NCBI GenBank assembly: GCA_002212725.1 | Contig: MTCR01000154.1 | Coordinates: 1-32,803 of the forward strand | Length of the DNA stretch: 32,803 nt | Direction: 5' to 3' | From: Sphingobacteriales bacterium TSM_CSM | GTDB lineage: Bacteria > Bacteroidota > Bacteroidia > Chitinophagales > UBA2359 | In this document: in pieces, positions 8,701 to 17,358 of the stretch | Position numbering within the stretch: position 1 is the first letter of the stretch | Layout of the letters: every line of letters begins with the position of its first letter | The notes under the pieces: model-generated | Database searches by the model: none | Told to the model about the DNA's origin: nothing | What the model saw: only the letters and a program-made list of their open reading frames with translations | Program-made: the position numbers and the translations under genes

Positions 8701-9580
8701 GGCACTTATCAGAAACAGGTTGATGCAAATGCCGTTCGGTTCTTGCCGGGCCACCGAATTGTTAGACGACGGCACCCCGCTTGCTGTTGCCATATCTGTA
8801 ACCAACCGGCAGGCTGTTATTGACTTTACAGGAACCGGTTCTACCCACGCAGGCAACCTCAATGCTACGCCTGCTATAGTACACAGTGCCGTGCTGTATG
8901 TTTTGCGCCTGCTGCTGAACGAAGATGTGCCGCTTAATGAAGGCATTATGCAGCCCGTTTTGCTGAAAATACCCGAAGGAACAATATTAAACCCGGTTTT
9001 TTCAAACAATCCGTTACATTGCCCGGCAGTTGTGGGCGGCAACACCGAAACCAGTCAACGCCTTACCGACACGCTGCTGAAAGCACTCAATATGGCAGCC
9101 TGCAGCCAGGGAACTATGAACAATGTGATATTTGGTAACCCAAACTTTGGTTATTACGAAACTGTATGCGGCGGCAGCGGCGCAGGAAATGGTTTTCATG
9201 GCACATCGGCAGTTCATACCCACATGACCAATACCCGCATTACCGACCCCGAAATTCTGGAGTTGCGTTACCCTGTACGACTTGAAGAATTTTCTGTCAG
9301 ACAGCATTCGGGTGGCAACGGCAAATATGCCGGTGGAAATGGCGTGGTACGCGTTTTGCATTTTTTACAACCGGTACAAGTTTCGGTTCTTTCACAACAC
9401 CGGGTAATACCCCCTTATGGGCTTTGCGGAGGCGAAAACGGGCTTTGCGGTGAGCAATACATCATTAAAGCAGCCGGTACTATTGTGCCGCTCCGTGGAA
9501 CCGACGCTTATGATGCCCATGCCGGCGATAAACTGGTGTTGAAAACTCCCGGCGGCGGCGGGTTTGGCGCTGCCGGTTAA
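5780..9580 (+). CDS. Full-length fused 5-oxoprolinase (hydantoinase A + B type)
   Basis: A 1266-residue cytosolic enzyme predicted to be the ATP-dependent 5-oxoprolinase, which opens 5-oxo-L-proline to L-glutamate. The N-terminal half is HyuA-like: FADTGGTFTDC (11-21), LGTTKGTNALLEARG (about 140-155), the phosphate-binding DMGGTSTDV (about 354), AAGGGS, and NPGPACYGAGGP. From about residue 750 it is HyuB-like: IKERLDFSCALLD, GGSHLPDIT (about 844), NRAHHAEIGGSRPGSMPP (about 870), and the Gly-rich C-terminal TPGGGGFG. In many bacteria these halves are separate hyuA and hyuB genes. Here they are one chain, as in mammalian OPLAH and yeast OXP1, with a similar total length. I see no frameshift. 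The closely related hydantoinases and acetone carboxylases differ in motifs and gene layout, so 5-oxoprolinase is favoured. Confidence 0.9.
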   Translation: MVQQQPLWQIFADTGGTFTDCLAVSPQGKEIKVKVLSSSALRGSIAKIVTPRLVEIKHNWGQLTAAMLRGYWFRLLLANEQPVRVVAFQPRLSRLLLSDSIKAIAGQGFELFSGEEAPVLAARLATKTPLNLPLPPLIMRLGTTKGTNALLEARGAPVALFVTRGFADLPEIGNQQRPHLFQLHIQKPQPLHQCVFEVPERLDANGTVIEPIDCSPLTQQVQKVLAQGITNAAVALLHSYCNPIHEQKLAQFLLNQGFTHVSLSSELAPLIKIVPRMHTAIVNATLAPVIEQYLTAVHRQLSSQSRLYIITGAGALVQHRFFTPKDSLLSGPAGGVNGAANTGLLAGYNRIISFDMGGTSTDVARYDNQFDYVYEHHVANAHLLSAALAIETVAAGGGSVCRFNGYRLSTGPESAGANPGPACYGAGGPFTITDVNLLLGKLSPAAFEIPVYPDQARQCLNQIARQITAATGKEPSETELLQGFAQIANELMANAIRSISVQKGYKPQQYALVAFGGAAGQHACAVAELLQMSTIIISPHAGILSAAGIGQAAIERMAQLQILKPLDEIELQLPFIALQQKQQARKLLQYEITGDEPAVFVHCLFFLRLQGQDATIEISEAELPRLRSAFEQKYRLLYGYYPTGRTIEVESVKATASYKLLNISKVQNKKIKTVSPIPHSFQAVYENGTWQDTPVFTHTQLTPGADISGPALLLYRHSTFYLHPHWHLHIDKHGIGIARKTTPFVQKKTIGYRSKAVNLTLFTNRFKSIATEMGNLLQRTSLSVNIKERLDFSCALLDHEANLVVNAPHIPVHLGSLGICVRTLLQKLPMRPGDTVITNHPAYGGSHLPDITLVTPVYNAQNKLVGYVANRAHHAEIGGSRPGSMPPDAQNLAQEGVLIPPMYLIEQGVPNWNAITALLQDAPYPTRSLQDNLADLHAALAANRLGMRLLQQLAGSFGLRQVRHYMQQLSAYSAALIRNRLMQMPFGSCRATELLDDGTPLAVAISVTNRQAVIDFTGTGSTHAGNLNATPAIVHSAVLYVLRLLLNEDVPLNEGIMQPVLLKIPEGTILNPVFSNNPLHCPAVVGGNTETSQRLTDTLLKALNMAACSQGTMNNVIFGNPNFGYYETVCGGSGAGNGFHGTSAVHTHMTNTRITDPEILELRYPVRLEEFSVRQHSGGNGKYAGGNGVVRVLHFLQPVQVSVLSQHRVIPPYGLCGGENGLCGEQYIIKAAGTIVPLRGTDAYDAHAGDKLVLKTPGGGGFGAAG

Positions 9581-9608
9581 TTGGCTACAGTTGTTTTTTG
9601 CCCGTGGG

Positions 9609-10199
9609 TTATTTGCGCCACCAGTTGGTGCTCATAATGTAGTCATACACTTTATCGGGCACCAGGTACCTTATGGATTTTCCTGCTTTAAGCAACTGCC
9701 GTATATACGTTGAAGAAATTTCAATTACCGGTACTTGCAGGCGCTGTACATTGGGCAGGCTGAGGTACTGCGTGGGAGGATAATTTGGCCGGGGGTAAAC
9801 CAGCAAGGTATAGTATTTAAGAATGGCTTCGTAATTATGCCATTTATGGAAATGCTCCATGTTATCTTCGCCAACAATGAGCGAAAACTGATGTTCGGGG
9901 TATTTTTCCTGCAAGTAAGTAAGTGTATTAATGGTGTAAGAAGGTTTGGGCAGTGCAAACTCAATGTTTGATGCCTTCAGCAACGGGTTATTTTCAGTTG
10001 CTAAAGTTACTAAGTGCAGGCGGTCATACTGGTTGAGCAAAGATTTTTTATCTTTAAGGGGGTTTTGTGGCGATACAATCAGCCAAACTTCTGAAATTCC
10101 GTTGCTGTTGGCAATGGTTTCGGCAATAATTAAATGCCCTATGTGAATGGGGTTAAAAGAACCAAACAACAGCCCTATGTGTTTTCGATATGCTGCCAT
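9609..10199 (-). CDS. nadD: Nicotinate-nucleotide adenylyltransferase
   Basis: A 196-residue enzyme of NAD synthesis that transfers AMP from ATP to nicotinate mononucleotide, forming deamido-NAD. The nucleotidyltransferase signature is complete: GSFNPIHIGH (13-22) for ATP binding and ISSTYIR near residue 160. VGEDNMEHFHKW and the C-terminal VPDKVYDYI are also typical. Length is normal. It is the only - strand gene in the left 13.7 kb. It converges with the 5-oxoprolinase gene (28 bp between stops) and diverges from the DUF922-like gene. The ATG at 10199 is preceded by a TAnnTTTG box at 10220-10227. Confidence 0.95.
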   Translation of the reverse strand: MAAYRKHIGLLFGSFNPIHIGHLIIAETIANSNGISEVWLIVSPQNPLKDKKSLLNQYDRLHLVTLATENNPLLKASNIEFALPKPSYTINTLTYLQEKYPEHQFSLIVGEDNMEHFHKWHNYEAILKYYTLLVYPRPNYPPTQYLSLPNVQRLQVPVIEISSTYIRQLLKAGKSIRYLVPDKVYDYIMSTNWWRK

Positions 10200-10219
10200 A
10201 CTTTTATTTACTTGTGTTG

Positions 10220-10227
10220 CAAAGGTA
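10220..10227 (-). promoter_or_regulatory. -7 promoter element for nadD
   Basis: Read on the - strand this is TACCTTTG, a perfect TAnnTTTG -7 box, 20 bp before the nadD start codon. No clear -33 TTTG is seen at 19-21 bp. Confidence 0.45.
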
Positions 10228-10301
10228 CACTTTTTCGGGCATAAGTTTTACCCGTTAAGGGGTGCTTTGGCAACACAGGTGTGGTGAGGCTTAGTGTTTA
10301 A

Positions 10302-10309
10302 TAGGTTTG
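10302..10309 (+). promoter_or_regulatory. -7 promoter element for the DUF922-like gene
   Basis: TAGGTTTG matches TAnnTTTG and lies 18 bp before the ATG at 10328. With the nadD box on the other strand it makes a divergent promoter region of about 130 bp. The -33 box is not evident. Confidence 0.4.
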
Positions 10310-10327
10310 GAAAAATAGCTTTTGGCA

Positions 10328-10873
10328 ATGAACCGACTTTTTTTCATAGCCCTTTTTATGTGTTGTGCAACAATTTCTGTTGCACCCGATACACTTTTGG
10401 CAGAAATAGACTGGTGCAGCCATAAACAAATTTCGTGGAATGATTTTTGGGGCGCTCCCGACCCCAACAGCCGGTATTCTGCTGTTTCGGCTACTTATTT
10501 ACAAGAGAAACATGCCTGCGACGATTTCGGGCGTTTCAGATATTCGGTTAAGGCTGTTTTTGTTAAAAACCAGTCGTGGAGTCGCGACAAGCGGTCATCG
10601 AGATTACTGCACCATGAGCAACTGCATTTTAACCTCACTGAACTTCATGCCCGAAAGTTGCGCAAGATTTTTTCCGAACTTCCCTACCCTTGCTATATTG
10701 CGGAACGCCGCATTCAGTTGAAGATTGACAGTTTGTATGATAAAATGGAATTTGCTCATCGGTTTTATGATGACGATACCTATCATGGGTTGAACTTAGA
10801 GCGGCAACATTTTTGGGACAAGATGGTTAATTCCGCACTTGACGAACTGTCGCAGTTTGGTTGTGCCGAATAA
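10328..10873 (+). CDS. DUF922-like secreted putative zinc protease
   Basis: A 181-residue protein from the ATG at 10328. A TTG at 10322 is also in frame but less likely. The first 20-25 residues form a signal peptide. The mature part has an aromatic ISWNDFWGAPDPNS segment (35-48), followed by SAVSATY, typical of DUF922 (predicted secreted Zn-dependent proteases). It also carries an HExxH zinc-binding motif, HEQLH (96-100), followed by a helix. The catalytic Glu (E97) is present. Cysteines at about 30 and 64, and near 125 and 180, could form disulfides in the periplasm. Family members are widespread in Bacteroidota, and activity has not been shown here. The stop codon directly abuts the first parS site. 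Confidence 0.7.
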   Translation: MNRLFFIALFMCCATISVAPDTLLAEIDWCSHKQISWNDFWGAPDPNSRYSAVSATYLQEKHACDDFGRFRYSVKAVFVKNQSWSRDKRSSRLLHHEQLHFNLTELHARKLRKIFSELPYPCYIAERRIQLKIDSLYDKMEFAHRFYDDDTYHGLNLERQHFWDKMVNSALDELSQFGCAE

Positions 10874-10889
10874 TGTTTCACGTGGAACA
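10874..10889 (+). promoter_or_regulatory. parS: parS site 1 (ParB-binding centromere sequence)
   Basis: TGTTTCACGTGGAACA is, read on the other strand, TGTTCCACGTGAAACA, the classic parS bound by ParB/Spo0J. It begins at the base after the stop codon of the DUF922-like gene. It is the first of three identical, same-orientation copies. Its right arm is shared with a terminator hairpin. Confidence 0.9.
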
Positions 10890-10904
10890 CTGTTCCTTTT
10901 TTTT
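10884..10904 (+). terminator. Intrinsic terminator overlapping parS site 1
   Basis: GGAAC-act-GTTCC (10884-10896) is followed by eight T residues (10897-10904). It lies 10 bp after the stop codon of the DUF922-like gene. Its 5' arm is the right end of parS site 1. The stem is short (5-6 bp), but the T tract is strong. Confidence 0.55.
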
Positions 10905-10960
10905 CGGCAAGGTTTGTAGTTTTATGCAGCAGCGATGGTTGCCATCAAATTCCATGTCAT

Positions 10961-10976
10961 TGTTTCACGTGGAACA
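10961..10976 (+). promoter_or_regulatory. parS: parS site 2
   Basis: An exact second copy of TGTTTCACGTGGAACA, starting 87 bp after the start of site 1 and in the same orientation. A small perfect hairpin GATGG-ttg-CCATC (10934-10946) lies between the two sites. Confidence 0.9.
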
Positions 10977-11038
10977 GTGAGTTGTTGTCCTTGGCCAAAA
11001 CACGTTTCGGGCGGCAGGGATAGTTTGGTTGCTTTAAT

Positions 11039-11054
11039 TGTTTCACGTGGAACA
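11039..11054 (+). promoter_or_regulatory. parS: parS site 3
   Basis: An exact third copy of TGTTTCACGTGGAACA, starting 78 bp after the start of site 2 and 107 bp before the mnmG start. No parA or parB gene is in the window, and no further copy was found elsewhere in it. Confidence 0.9.
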
Positions 11055-11122
11055 ATTGGTGCGTGTTAGTATTCACCGGCAATAAAGCGGGTAATGTCCT
11101 GCAAAAAATGGGCAGAATGCGC

Positions 11123-11130
11123 TAACTTTG
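11123..11130 (+). promoter_or_regulatory. -7 promoter element for mnmG
   Basis: TAACTTTG is a perfect TAnnTTTG -7 box, 15 bp before the ATG at 11146. It overlaps the upstream in-frame TTG (11128), which argues that translation starts at 11146 or 11149 and not at the TTG. Confidence 0.5.
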
Positions 11131-11145
11131 CGGCGTAAACAAAAA

Positions 11146-13008
11146 ATGATGTTTAAAGAGTACGATGTTATAGTAGTAGGGGGTGGACATGCCGGATGCG
11201 AAGCAGCAGCAGCAGCAGCAAATCTGGGGTCGTCGGTATTGCTTGTTACCATGAATATGCAGGTCATAGGGCAAATGTCTTGCAACCCGGCAATGGGAGG
11301 TGTGGCAAAAGGGCAGATAGTGCGCGAAATAGATGCATTGGGCGGATATTCGGGCATTGTTACAGATAAAACCATGATTCAGTTCAGAATGCTCAATCTT
11401 TCGAAAGGTCCGGCCATGTGGAGTCCGAGGGCGCAAAACGACCGCATGTTGTTTGCGGCAGAGTGGCGGCACATGCTAGAGCAAACACCTAATCTTGATT
11501 TTTGGCAAGATATGGTAACGGGCATTGTGGTTAAAGGCGGTAAAGTAACAGGAGTTACAACCAGTTTGGGTATTGAAATTAATTGCAAAGCAGTAGTGCT
11601 TACCAACGGCACGTTTTTAAACGGGTTAATCCATATTGGAGAAAAGAATTTTGGCGGCGGCAGGGCAGGAGAGCGGGCTGCCACCGGGCTAACCGCCTGC
11701 CTTACCAACCTGGGCTTTGAAGCAGGACGCATGAAAACCGGAACACCGCCAAGGGTGGACGGGCGCAGTCTTGATTACTCAAAAATGGAAGTGCAGGAAG
11801 GCGATTTTCCGCCGGGAAAATTTTCCTTTACCAATACCCCGCCGCTAACCCGGCAGCGGTGCTGCTGGATAACCTACACCAACGAAACCGTGCACAGTAT
11901 TTTGCGCACCGGTTTTGAGCAATCTCCTATGTTCAGCGGGCGTATTAAAGGCATTGGCCCCCGCTATTGCCCGTCTATAGAAGATAAAATTGAACGGTTT
12001 TCGGAACGGGAGCGACATCAGATATTTGTAGAACCCGAAGGCTGGCAAACCGTTGAAATTTATGTGAACGGGTTTTCTACCTCATTGCCCGAAGATGTGC
12101 AATATAAAGCGCTGCAAAATATTCCGGGTTTTGAAAATGCCAAAATGTTCAGACCCGGCTATGCCATAGAGTATGATTATTTTCCGCCGGTACAATTAAA
12201 GCATACCCTGGAAACCAAATTGGTAAACAACCTGTTTTTTGCCGGACAAATTAACGGCACTACCGGCTATGAGGAAGCAGCCTGCCAGGGATTAATGGCA
12301 GGCATTAATGCACATCAGAAAGTAAACAACCTTGAGCCTGTTGTGCTTAACCGCGATGAAGCCTATATTGGCGTACTGATTGACGACCTCATCAACAAAG
12401 GCACCGAAGAGCCTTACCGCATGTTTACCTCGCGTGCCGAATACCGCATTTTGCTAAGACAAGACAATGCCGATATACGGCTTACCCCCATAGGATACCG
12501 GCTTGGTTTGGCAAGCGAAGAACGCTACACCCGTATGTTGCATAAAAAAGCGCAGGCAGAAGCTCTGCTCGAAGAGTTTGCCGGAATTTCTGTGTATCCC
12601 GAAGAGGTAAATGGCTTGCTGGAGGCAAAAGGCACGCCGCCTGTTAAGCAACGGGTAAAGCTGCTGAGTTTGCTGCTGCGTCCACAACTTACTATGAAAG
12701 ATTTGCAGACTGTGCCAAAGGTGGCAGCATTATTGGAACAATACCATACAGATGCTATAGAACAAGCCGAAATTAATGCCAAATACGAAAGCTATATCAG
12801 TAAAGAGAAGGAAATGGCCGAAAAAATGAGCCGACTTGAGTCTATAAAGCTAAGCCCCGAATTTGATTATAGCGTGCTGCCGGCATTATCATCGGAAGCA
12901 CGCGAAAAACTCAATAAAATAAAGCCCCTTACTTTAGGACAGGCAAGCCGCATTAGCGGGGTTTCACCATCTGATATTTCTGTGCTGATGATTCACATGG
13001 GCAGGTAA
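11146..13008 (+). CDS. mnmG: tRNA uridine-5-carboxymethylaminomethyl modification enzyme MnmG (GidA)
   Basis: A 620-residue FAD protein that, with MnmE, modifies the wobble uridine U34 of several tRNAs. The FAD-binding motif [10 protein letters not shown] (11-20) is followed by the family blocks [28 protein letters not shown] and the C-terminal [19 protein letters not shown], which includes the MnmE-contacting helical region. Two adjacent ATGs (11146 and 11149) are possible starts. A run of six GCA codons near 11203 encodes an Ala tract in the first helix. Length is normal. It lies just downstream of three parS sites and 71 bp upstream of rnhB. In many bacteria gidA sits close to the replication origin. 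Confidence 0.97.
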   Translation: MMFKEYDVIVVGGGHAGCEAAAAAANLGSSVLLVTMNMQVIGQMSCNPAMGGVAKGQIVREIDALGGYSGIVTDKTMIQFRMLNLSKGPAMWSPRAQNDRMLFAAEWRHMLEQTPNLDFWQDMVTGIVVKGGKVTGVTTSLGIEINCKAVVLTNGTFLNGLIHIGEKNFGGGRAGERAATGLTACLTNLGFEAGRMKTGTPPRVDGRSLDYSKMEVQEGDFPPGKFSFTNTPPLTRQRCCWITYTNETVHSILRTGFEQSPMFSGRIKGIGPRYCPSIEDKIERFSERERHQIFVEPEGWQTVEIYVNGFSTSLPEDVQYKALQNIPGFENAKMFRPGYAIEYDYFPPVQLKHTLETKLVNNLFFAGQINGTTGYEEAACQGLMAGINAHQKVNNLEPVVLNRDEAYIGVLIDDLINKGTEEPYRMFTSRAEYRILLRQDNADIRLTPIGYRLGLASEERYTRMLHKKAQAEALLEEFAGISVYPEEVNGLLEAKGTPPVKQRVKLLSLLLRPQLTMKDLQTVPKVAALLEQYHTDAIEQAEINAKYESYISKEKEMAEKMSRLESIKLSPEFDYSVLPALSSEAREKLNKIKPLTLGQASRISGVSPSDISVLMIHMGR

Positions 13009-13079
13009 ACGGGGCAGGAGAGAGGTAAACCCAAAGATATGCCGTAAATATTTTGTAATCAAATAATTATACATTCGGT

Positions 13080-13682
13080 TTGATTTCACTTTATTTTCAG
13101 GAACAATTTGTAGAAGCCGGTTGCGATGAGGCCGGACGAGGATGCTTGGCCGGCCCGGTATTTGCCGCTGCTGTAATTTTACCCCCCGGTTTTAAACCCG
13201 AATGGGTAAACGACTCGAAACAACTGAGCGAAAAGCAGCGGTTTGAGGCCCGCATGATTATTGAGCAGGAAGCGGTAGCTTGGGCGATTGGCATGGTTTC
13301 GGCAGCCGAAATAGATGAGATAAATATTTTAAACGCATCATTTTTGGCTATGCACCGCGCTTTGGAGCAATTGCAGCCACAACCGGAAATGCTGATAGTT
13401 GATGGCAACCGGTTTAAGCCGTACAAAAAATTGCCCTACCATTGTGTGGTAGGAGGCGATGCGCTATATGCCTCTGTTTCGGCCGCCTCTGTACTGGCTA
13501 AAACCGGCCGCGATGCCTATATGCAACAACTGCATCATGAATTTCCGGCGTATGGCTGGTTTCAAAACAAAGGATACCCTACTGCCGAACACAGACAGGC
13601 TATTGCAAAACATGGATTTTGCACGCATCACCGGCAGAGTTTCAGGTTGTTGCCGCTTGGCAGGCAAATGGACTTGTTTTGA
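13080..13682 (+). CDS. rnhB: Ribonuclease HII
   Basis: A 200-residue RNase HII, which removes RNA from RNA-DNA hybrids and single ribonucleotides from DNA. The active-site acidic residues are intact: D16 and E17 in [10 protein letters not shown]108 in LIVDGN and D127 in GGDALY. The motif [12 protein letters not shown] follows. The start must be the TTG at 13080: there is an in-frame stop at 13056 and no ATG between it and the conserved core, while TTG gives an N-terminus of normal family length. Probably cotranscribed with mnmG. Confidence 0.95.
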   Translation: MISLYFQEQFVEAGCDEAGRGCLAGPVFAAAVILPPGFKPEWVNDSKQLSEKQRFEARMIIEQEAVAWAIGMVSAAEIDEINILNASFLAMHRALEQLQPQPEMLIVDGNRFKPYKKLPYHCVVGGDALYASVSAASVLAKTGRDAYMQQLHHEFPAYGWFQNKGYPTAEHRQAIAKHGFCTHHRQSFRLLPLGRQMDLF

Positions 13683-13743
13683 CAGGGAGTTGTAACCGCC
13701 TGTGCCTTCTTGGTTGTTAAGGCAGGAACAAGACAGACTGCAA

Positions 13744-16700
13744 TTATTCGCCCAATTCAATTGCCTTTATTTGTGCAACAGTTTGCCCAATTACCTGTTC
13801 GAGTTGTATAATAAGACTTTCCAGTTCGGGAGAATTGACTTGATTAGCCGACAATTCCTCAATGCGCCGCACTTCGGTTTTTAATGAGTTGATACCCATA
13901 CTGTCAATAGTTGGTTTAATACGGTGGGAGAGTTTTTTTACCACATCGAGGTTGTTGTTATAATAGGCAGCTTTTATTTCTGCAACAGTGGGCGGAATAT
14001 CCGTTACAAACATTTGCAACATTTTAAGTACAAAAGTACGGTCGTTTCGGCTAATGGTGTTGAGTTTGGAAAGGTCGTACAAGGCTGTTTTAATCTCAGG
14101 TTTATTGTTGTCTTGTGTCTGTTCCTGGTTTGTACTGTCAGTTTTCAGCCATTTTGCTATAAGATTTACCAGTGCTGTTTCCTCAAATGGCTTGGATAGG
14201 TAATCGTTCATTCCGGCATTTAAGCACTTTTCGCGTTCGCCTTTAAGGGCATTGGCAGTAAGTGCAATAATAGGAATATTGCTATGTAATTCACTTCTTA
14301 TGTATTGGGTGGTTTCAAAACCGTCCATAACCGGCATTTGTACATCGAGCAAAACAATGTCAAATCTGTTGTTACTTTGGCGGATTAAATCTACGGCTTC
14401 TTTGCCATTGGTTGTTTCGGTAAGTTCGGCGCCATAGTTGGCAAGCATGGTAGTGGCTACAAGGCGGTTAAGCGGGTTATCTTCTACAATTAGTATTTTT
14501 TTGTTTTTTAATATATTTGCATCAGGAGTGGCATTTTCATATTGCGGAATATCTTTTTCGGTTCCTTCGCTAAGGGTTAAGATAATGCTGATAATGGTAC
14601 CTTTACCTTTTTTGCTATCAATATGAATGGTTCCGCCCATGAGGTCAACCATTTGCCGGGTAATGCTCATTCCCAATCCGCTGCCGCCAAATTTACGGGC
14701 TATTGTTTCGTCTTCCTGCGAAAATTTATCAAATATAGTTTCTATAAATTTTTCATCTATTCCAATTCCGGTATCGGAAACGGAAATTTTAATTTGTTGT
14801 TTTCCTTTAAATACGCTTGCCACACTTACTGCAATGTCAATACGTCCTTTTGTGGTAAATTTAATGGCATTTCCGGTAAGGTTAAGCAACACCTGATTAA
14901 TGCGGTAGGGGTCGCCAATAAGTACAGGGGCCACGTCAGCTTCAACATAAGCAAACATGGCAAGCCCTTTTTCTTCGGCTTTGTGTTGAAGTACTTTTTG
15001 TACCTGCGAAACCACGGTTTTCATACTGAACCCGATGTTTTCGAGGGAAAGTTTTCCGGCTTCAATTTTTGATAAATCAAGTATATTATTAATTATAAAC
15101 AGCAGGTTATCGGCAGATGTTGAAATGGCATCAAGGTAGGTGTGTTGTGTTTCGTTGAGGGTTGTTTTTTCCAACTGCCTGCTCATTCCTAAAATGGCAT
15201 TCATGGGGGTTCTTATTTCGTGGCTCATACTGGCGAGGAAATTTTCGCGGGCACTGGCCAGCATTTCGGCATCTTTGGTTGCCTTTCTTAATTGTTGTTC
15301 AAGGTCTTTTTGCTGGCTTATGTCAAGGTAAATTTTTATAATTCCAATATGAACGCCGTTGTCATTGTAAATAGGTGCGCTGCTCAGAAGCCACCATTTA
15401 AGTTGTCCGCTTTTTGTTTTTGCCTGAATTTCAAAGGTATTGTTATGGTTATTTGCAGGAACACTGTGGGGCAGATTTTCCTGTAGTATAGTGGGTTTTG
15501 AAGTTTGCAGCAGCAGGTGCATTTCTTTTTTTCCCATTAGTTCAGATGTATCAAATCCGCTCATATTGCAGAAACTTTGGTTAACAAAGCGGATATTGCC
15601 GTCAATATCCGTTTCAACCAATCCCAGGTTCATGCTATTAATAATTTGGCGATATTTTTCTTCGCTCCGTCGCAGGGTATCTTCATTTTTGGCACGTATG
15701 GTTATATCGCGGTATTGCCATAGGTGGCCTTTATAATTGTTTTCAATAAAGATAGGAATGTAGTCGCGTTCAAAAATTCGGCCGTCGGTCAATTCCAGCA
15801 CATCGGCGGCGGGCGCTTTATTTGCCAGCAAGGTATTAATATGGGCAACAAACTGTTCGGGGTTTTTAAACATTTCCTTGCTTTGCTCGGCAGCATTGGA
15901 GCAGTCGTTGCCAATAAGGTGTTCGGGTTCGGCCGGTATGCCAAACATGGTGCAAAACTCTTTATTGGTGAGCACAATATGCCGGGTTTCGTCTTCTACC
16001 AGAATGCCCGTTTGCAGGTTTTGAATTAAGGTGGAAAAACGCTTTGCGTAAGTGCTGAGTTCCTCTTCGGTTTGTTTTTGGCGGGTTATATCGGTGCAGG
16101 TGCCTATTACCCTTATGGGGTTTTGGGTAGCATCTCGTTCAACAACCATGCCGCGGTCTAAAAACCATTTGTATTTTTTATTTTCATGCTGTATGCGGTA
16201 TTCTGTTTCGAAGAAAATAATATTGCCACTTACATATTTTTTAATTTTGTTTTTAAATTTATCAATATCATCGGTGTGAATAAGTTTTTCCCAATCCAAA
16301 AGGCTATGAATAGCATTATTGGCGGTAAGTCCCAGCAAACTCAGCCATTGTTCAGAGAAATAAACGCTGTTGCTTTTTACATTCCAGTCCCACATACCAT
16401 CGCCCGAACCTTCGAGGGCAAATTTCCATCTTTGTTCGGCTTCTCTCAATGCTTGTTCGGCCAGTTTCCTTCCTGTAACATCTTCTTCAATAGCAAAAAA
16501 ATTAACTATTTTACCATTTCGGTCAAACAAAGGTTGCCCCGATATTTTTATCCAGTAAGGTCTTTTGTCTTTGGTGTAGTTTAAAATTTCGCATTCATAG
16601 GGTTTTCCTGCCTCAATTTGCTGTCGCAGGTAGGCAATGGTATCGGGGTTGGTATCTTTTCCTTGCAGTAAGTGTCCTGGTTTTTTGCCTGTTGCTTCCT

Positions 16701-17289
16701 GCAGGGTATAGCCGGTAATTCGGGTAAAGCCGTTGTTTACCCATTGAATTTTTCCTTCGGCATCAGCCAGAATGATAGCGTTGTTGGTTTCTTTGGTAAA
16801 GAGCAGCAATGTTTGCAGTTCATTTTTCTGGCTGTTTATAGTATGAAGCAGTTCTTTTATTTCGTTAACCGTAATTTGCTGGGTTTTTAACACGTGCAGC
16901 ATGTCAATAAATACATCGTGTATGGCAAAGTCGGCTATAGAAAGTCCAAATTCTTTTAATTGCTCAATACTCGAAAACCAAGGGGTTGCAACAATAAGTA
17001 TGTTTTCCCGCTGCTCTAAGTATTCAACCTGCCCCCTGAATAGCACCTTATTTATTTGGTGTTTGGTTTCAAAAACAAACAGTTGTTGTTGCAGGTCTTT
17101 TAGTTCGTCAAACGCCAACCGGCTGATTTCGGGTCTCAGAATGTTAAAAAGTTGGCTAAATGGCATGCCCTCTTCTATTGCGCACAGTTTTTTCAAACTG
17201 TTTCCGTAAGCTAAAATCCGGAGGCGGTTGTTTAGAATTAAATAAAACGGAAATAGTTTATTAAACTGTTCGGCATTAAAATTTACCAT
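13744..17289 (-). CDS. Soluble hybrid histidine kinase with N-terminal HNOBA domain
   Basis: An 1181-residue cytosolic kinase with no membrane segments. Domains in order: an HNOBA domain (about 5-140), the PAS-like module that links H-NOX to the cyclase in soluble guanylate cyclase, recognisable by KLFPFYLIL, ILRPEI, FRGQVEYLE and LSIADFAIHD; four PAS domains (about 160-275, 285-405, 415-530, 542-660); HisKA with phospho-His H690 in SMSHEIRTP; HATPase with NLTGNAIKFT, DTGIGI and GGSGLGMSI; a REC domain (about 930-1048) with phospho-Asp D982; and a C-terminal HPt with H1122 in SHRIKPTIDS. This is a full internal phosphorelay. The gene lies 69 bp downstream of the H-NOX gene, so HNOBA probably receives the ligand signal from that stand-alone sensor. 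Output to the sigma-54 regulator of the same cluster is likely but unproven. Confidence 0.92.
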   Translation of the reverse strand: MVNFNAEQFNKLFPFYLILNNRLRILAYGNSLKKLCAIEEGMPFSQLFNILRPEISRLAFDELKDLQQQLFVFETKHQINKVLFRGQVEYLEQRENILIVATPWFSSIEQLKEFGLSIADFAIHDVFIDMLHVLKTQQITVNEIKELLHTINSQKNELQTLLLFTKETNNAIILADAEGKIQWVNNGFTRITGYTLQEATGKKPGHLLQGKDTNPDTIAYLRQQIEAGKPYECEILNYTKDKRPYWIKISGQPLFDRNGKIVNFFAIEEDVTGRKLAEQALREAEQRWKFALEGSGDGMWDWNVKSNSVYFSEQWLSLLGLTANNAIHSLLDWEKLIHTDDIDKFKNKIKKYVSGNIIFFETEYRIQHENKKYKWFLDRGMVVERDATQNPIRVIGTCTDITRQKQTEEELSTYAKRFSTLIQNLQTGILVEDETRHIVLTNKEFCTMFGIPAEPEHLIGNDCSNAAEQSKEMFKNPEQFVAHINTLLANKAPAADVLELTDGRIFERDYIPIFIENNYKGHLWQYRDITIRAKNEDTLRRSEEKYRQIINSMNLGLVETDIDGNIRFVNQSFCNMSGFDTSELMGKKEMHLLLQTSKPTILQENLPHSVPANNHNNTFEIQAKTKSGQLKWWLLSSAPIYNDNGVHIGIIKIYLDISQQKDLEQQLRKATKDAEMLASARENFLASMSHEIRTPMNAILGMSRQLEKTTLNETQHTYLDAISTSADNLLFIINNILDLSKIEAGKLSLENIGFSMKTVVSQVQKVLQHKAEEKGLAMFAYVEADVAPVLIGDPYRINQVLLNLTGNAIKFTTKGRIDIAVSVASVFKGKQQIKISVSDTGIGIDEKFIETIFDKFSQEDETIARKFGGSGLGMSITRQMVDLMGGTIHIDSKKGKGTIISIILTLSEGTEKDIPQYENATPDANILKNKKILIVEDNPLNRLVATTMLANYGAELTETTNGKEAVDLIRQSNNRFDIVLLDVQMPVMDGFETTQYIRSELHSNIPIIALTANALKGEREKCLNAGMNDYLSKPFEETALVNLIAKWLKTDSTNQEQTQDNNKPEIKTALYDLSKLNTISRNDRTFVLKMLQMFVTDIPPTVAEIKAAYYNNNLDVVKKLSHRIKPTIDSMGINSLKTEVRRIEELSANQVNSPELESLIIQLEQVIGQTVAQIKAIELGE

Positions 17290-17358
17290 ATCCCGGAAAA
17301 TTTAGCTAATATAGGGAAGCGTTATATGCTTTCTGTTTACTTGTTGTGTAGTGCGGCG

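Noticed and set aside
10874..11145. Possible replication origin (oriC) around the parS sites and mnmG
   Set aside because: I found no DnaA box (TTATCCACA or its complement) and no A/T-rich unwinding region here. Only the parS sites and the mnmG neighbourhood hint at origin proximity.
11203..11220. Six GCA repeats in mnmG as a phase-variation tract
   Set aside because: It is a trinucleotide repeat encoding Ala in the first helix, where homologs are also Ala-rich. Changes would not shift the frame.
13703..13724. TGCCTT/AAGGCA hairpin between the convergent rnhB and kinase genes as a terminator
   Set aside because: The stem is only 6 bp with a 10-base loop, and no T tract follows on either strand.
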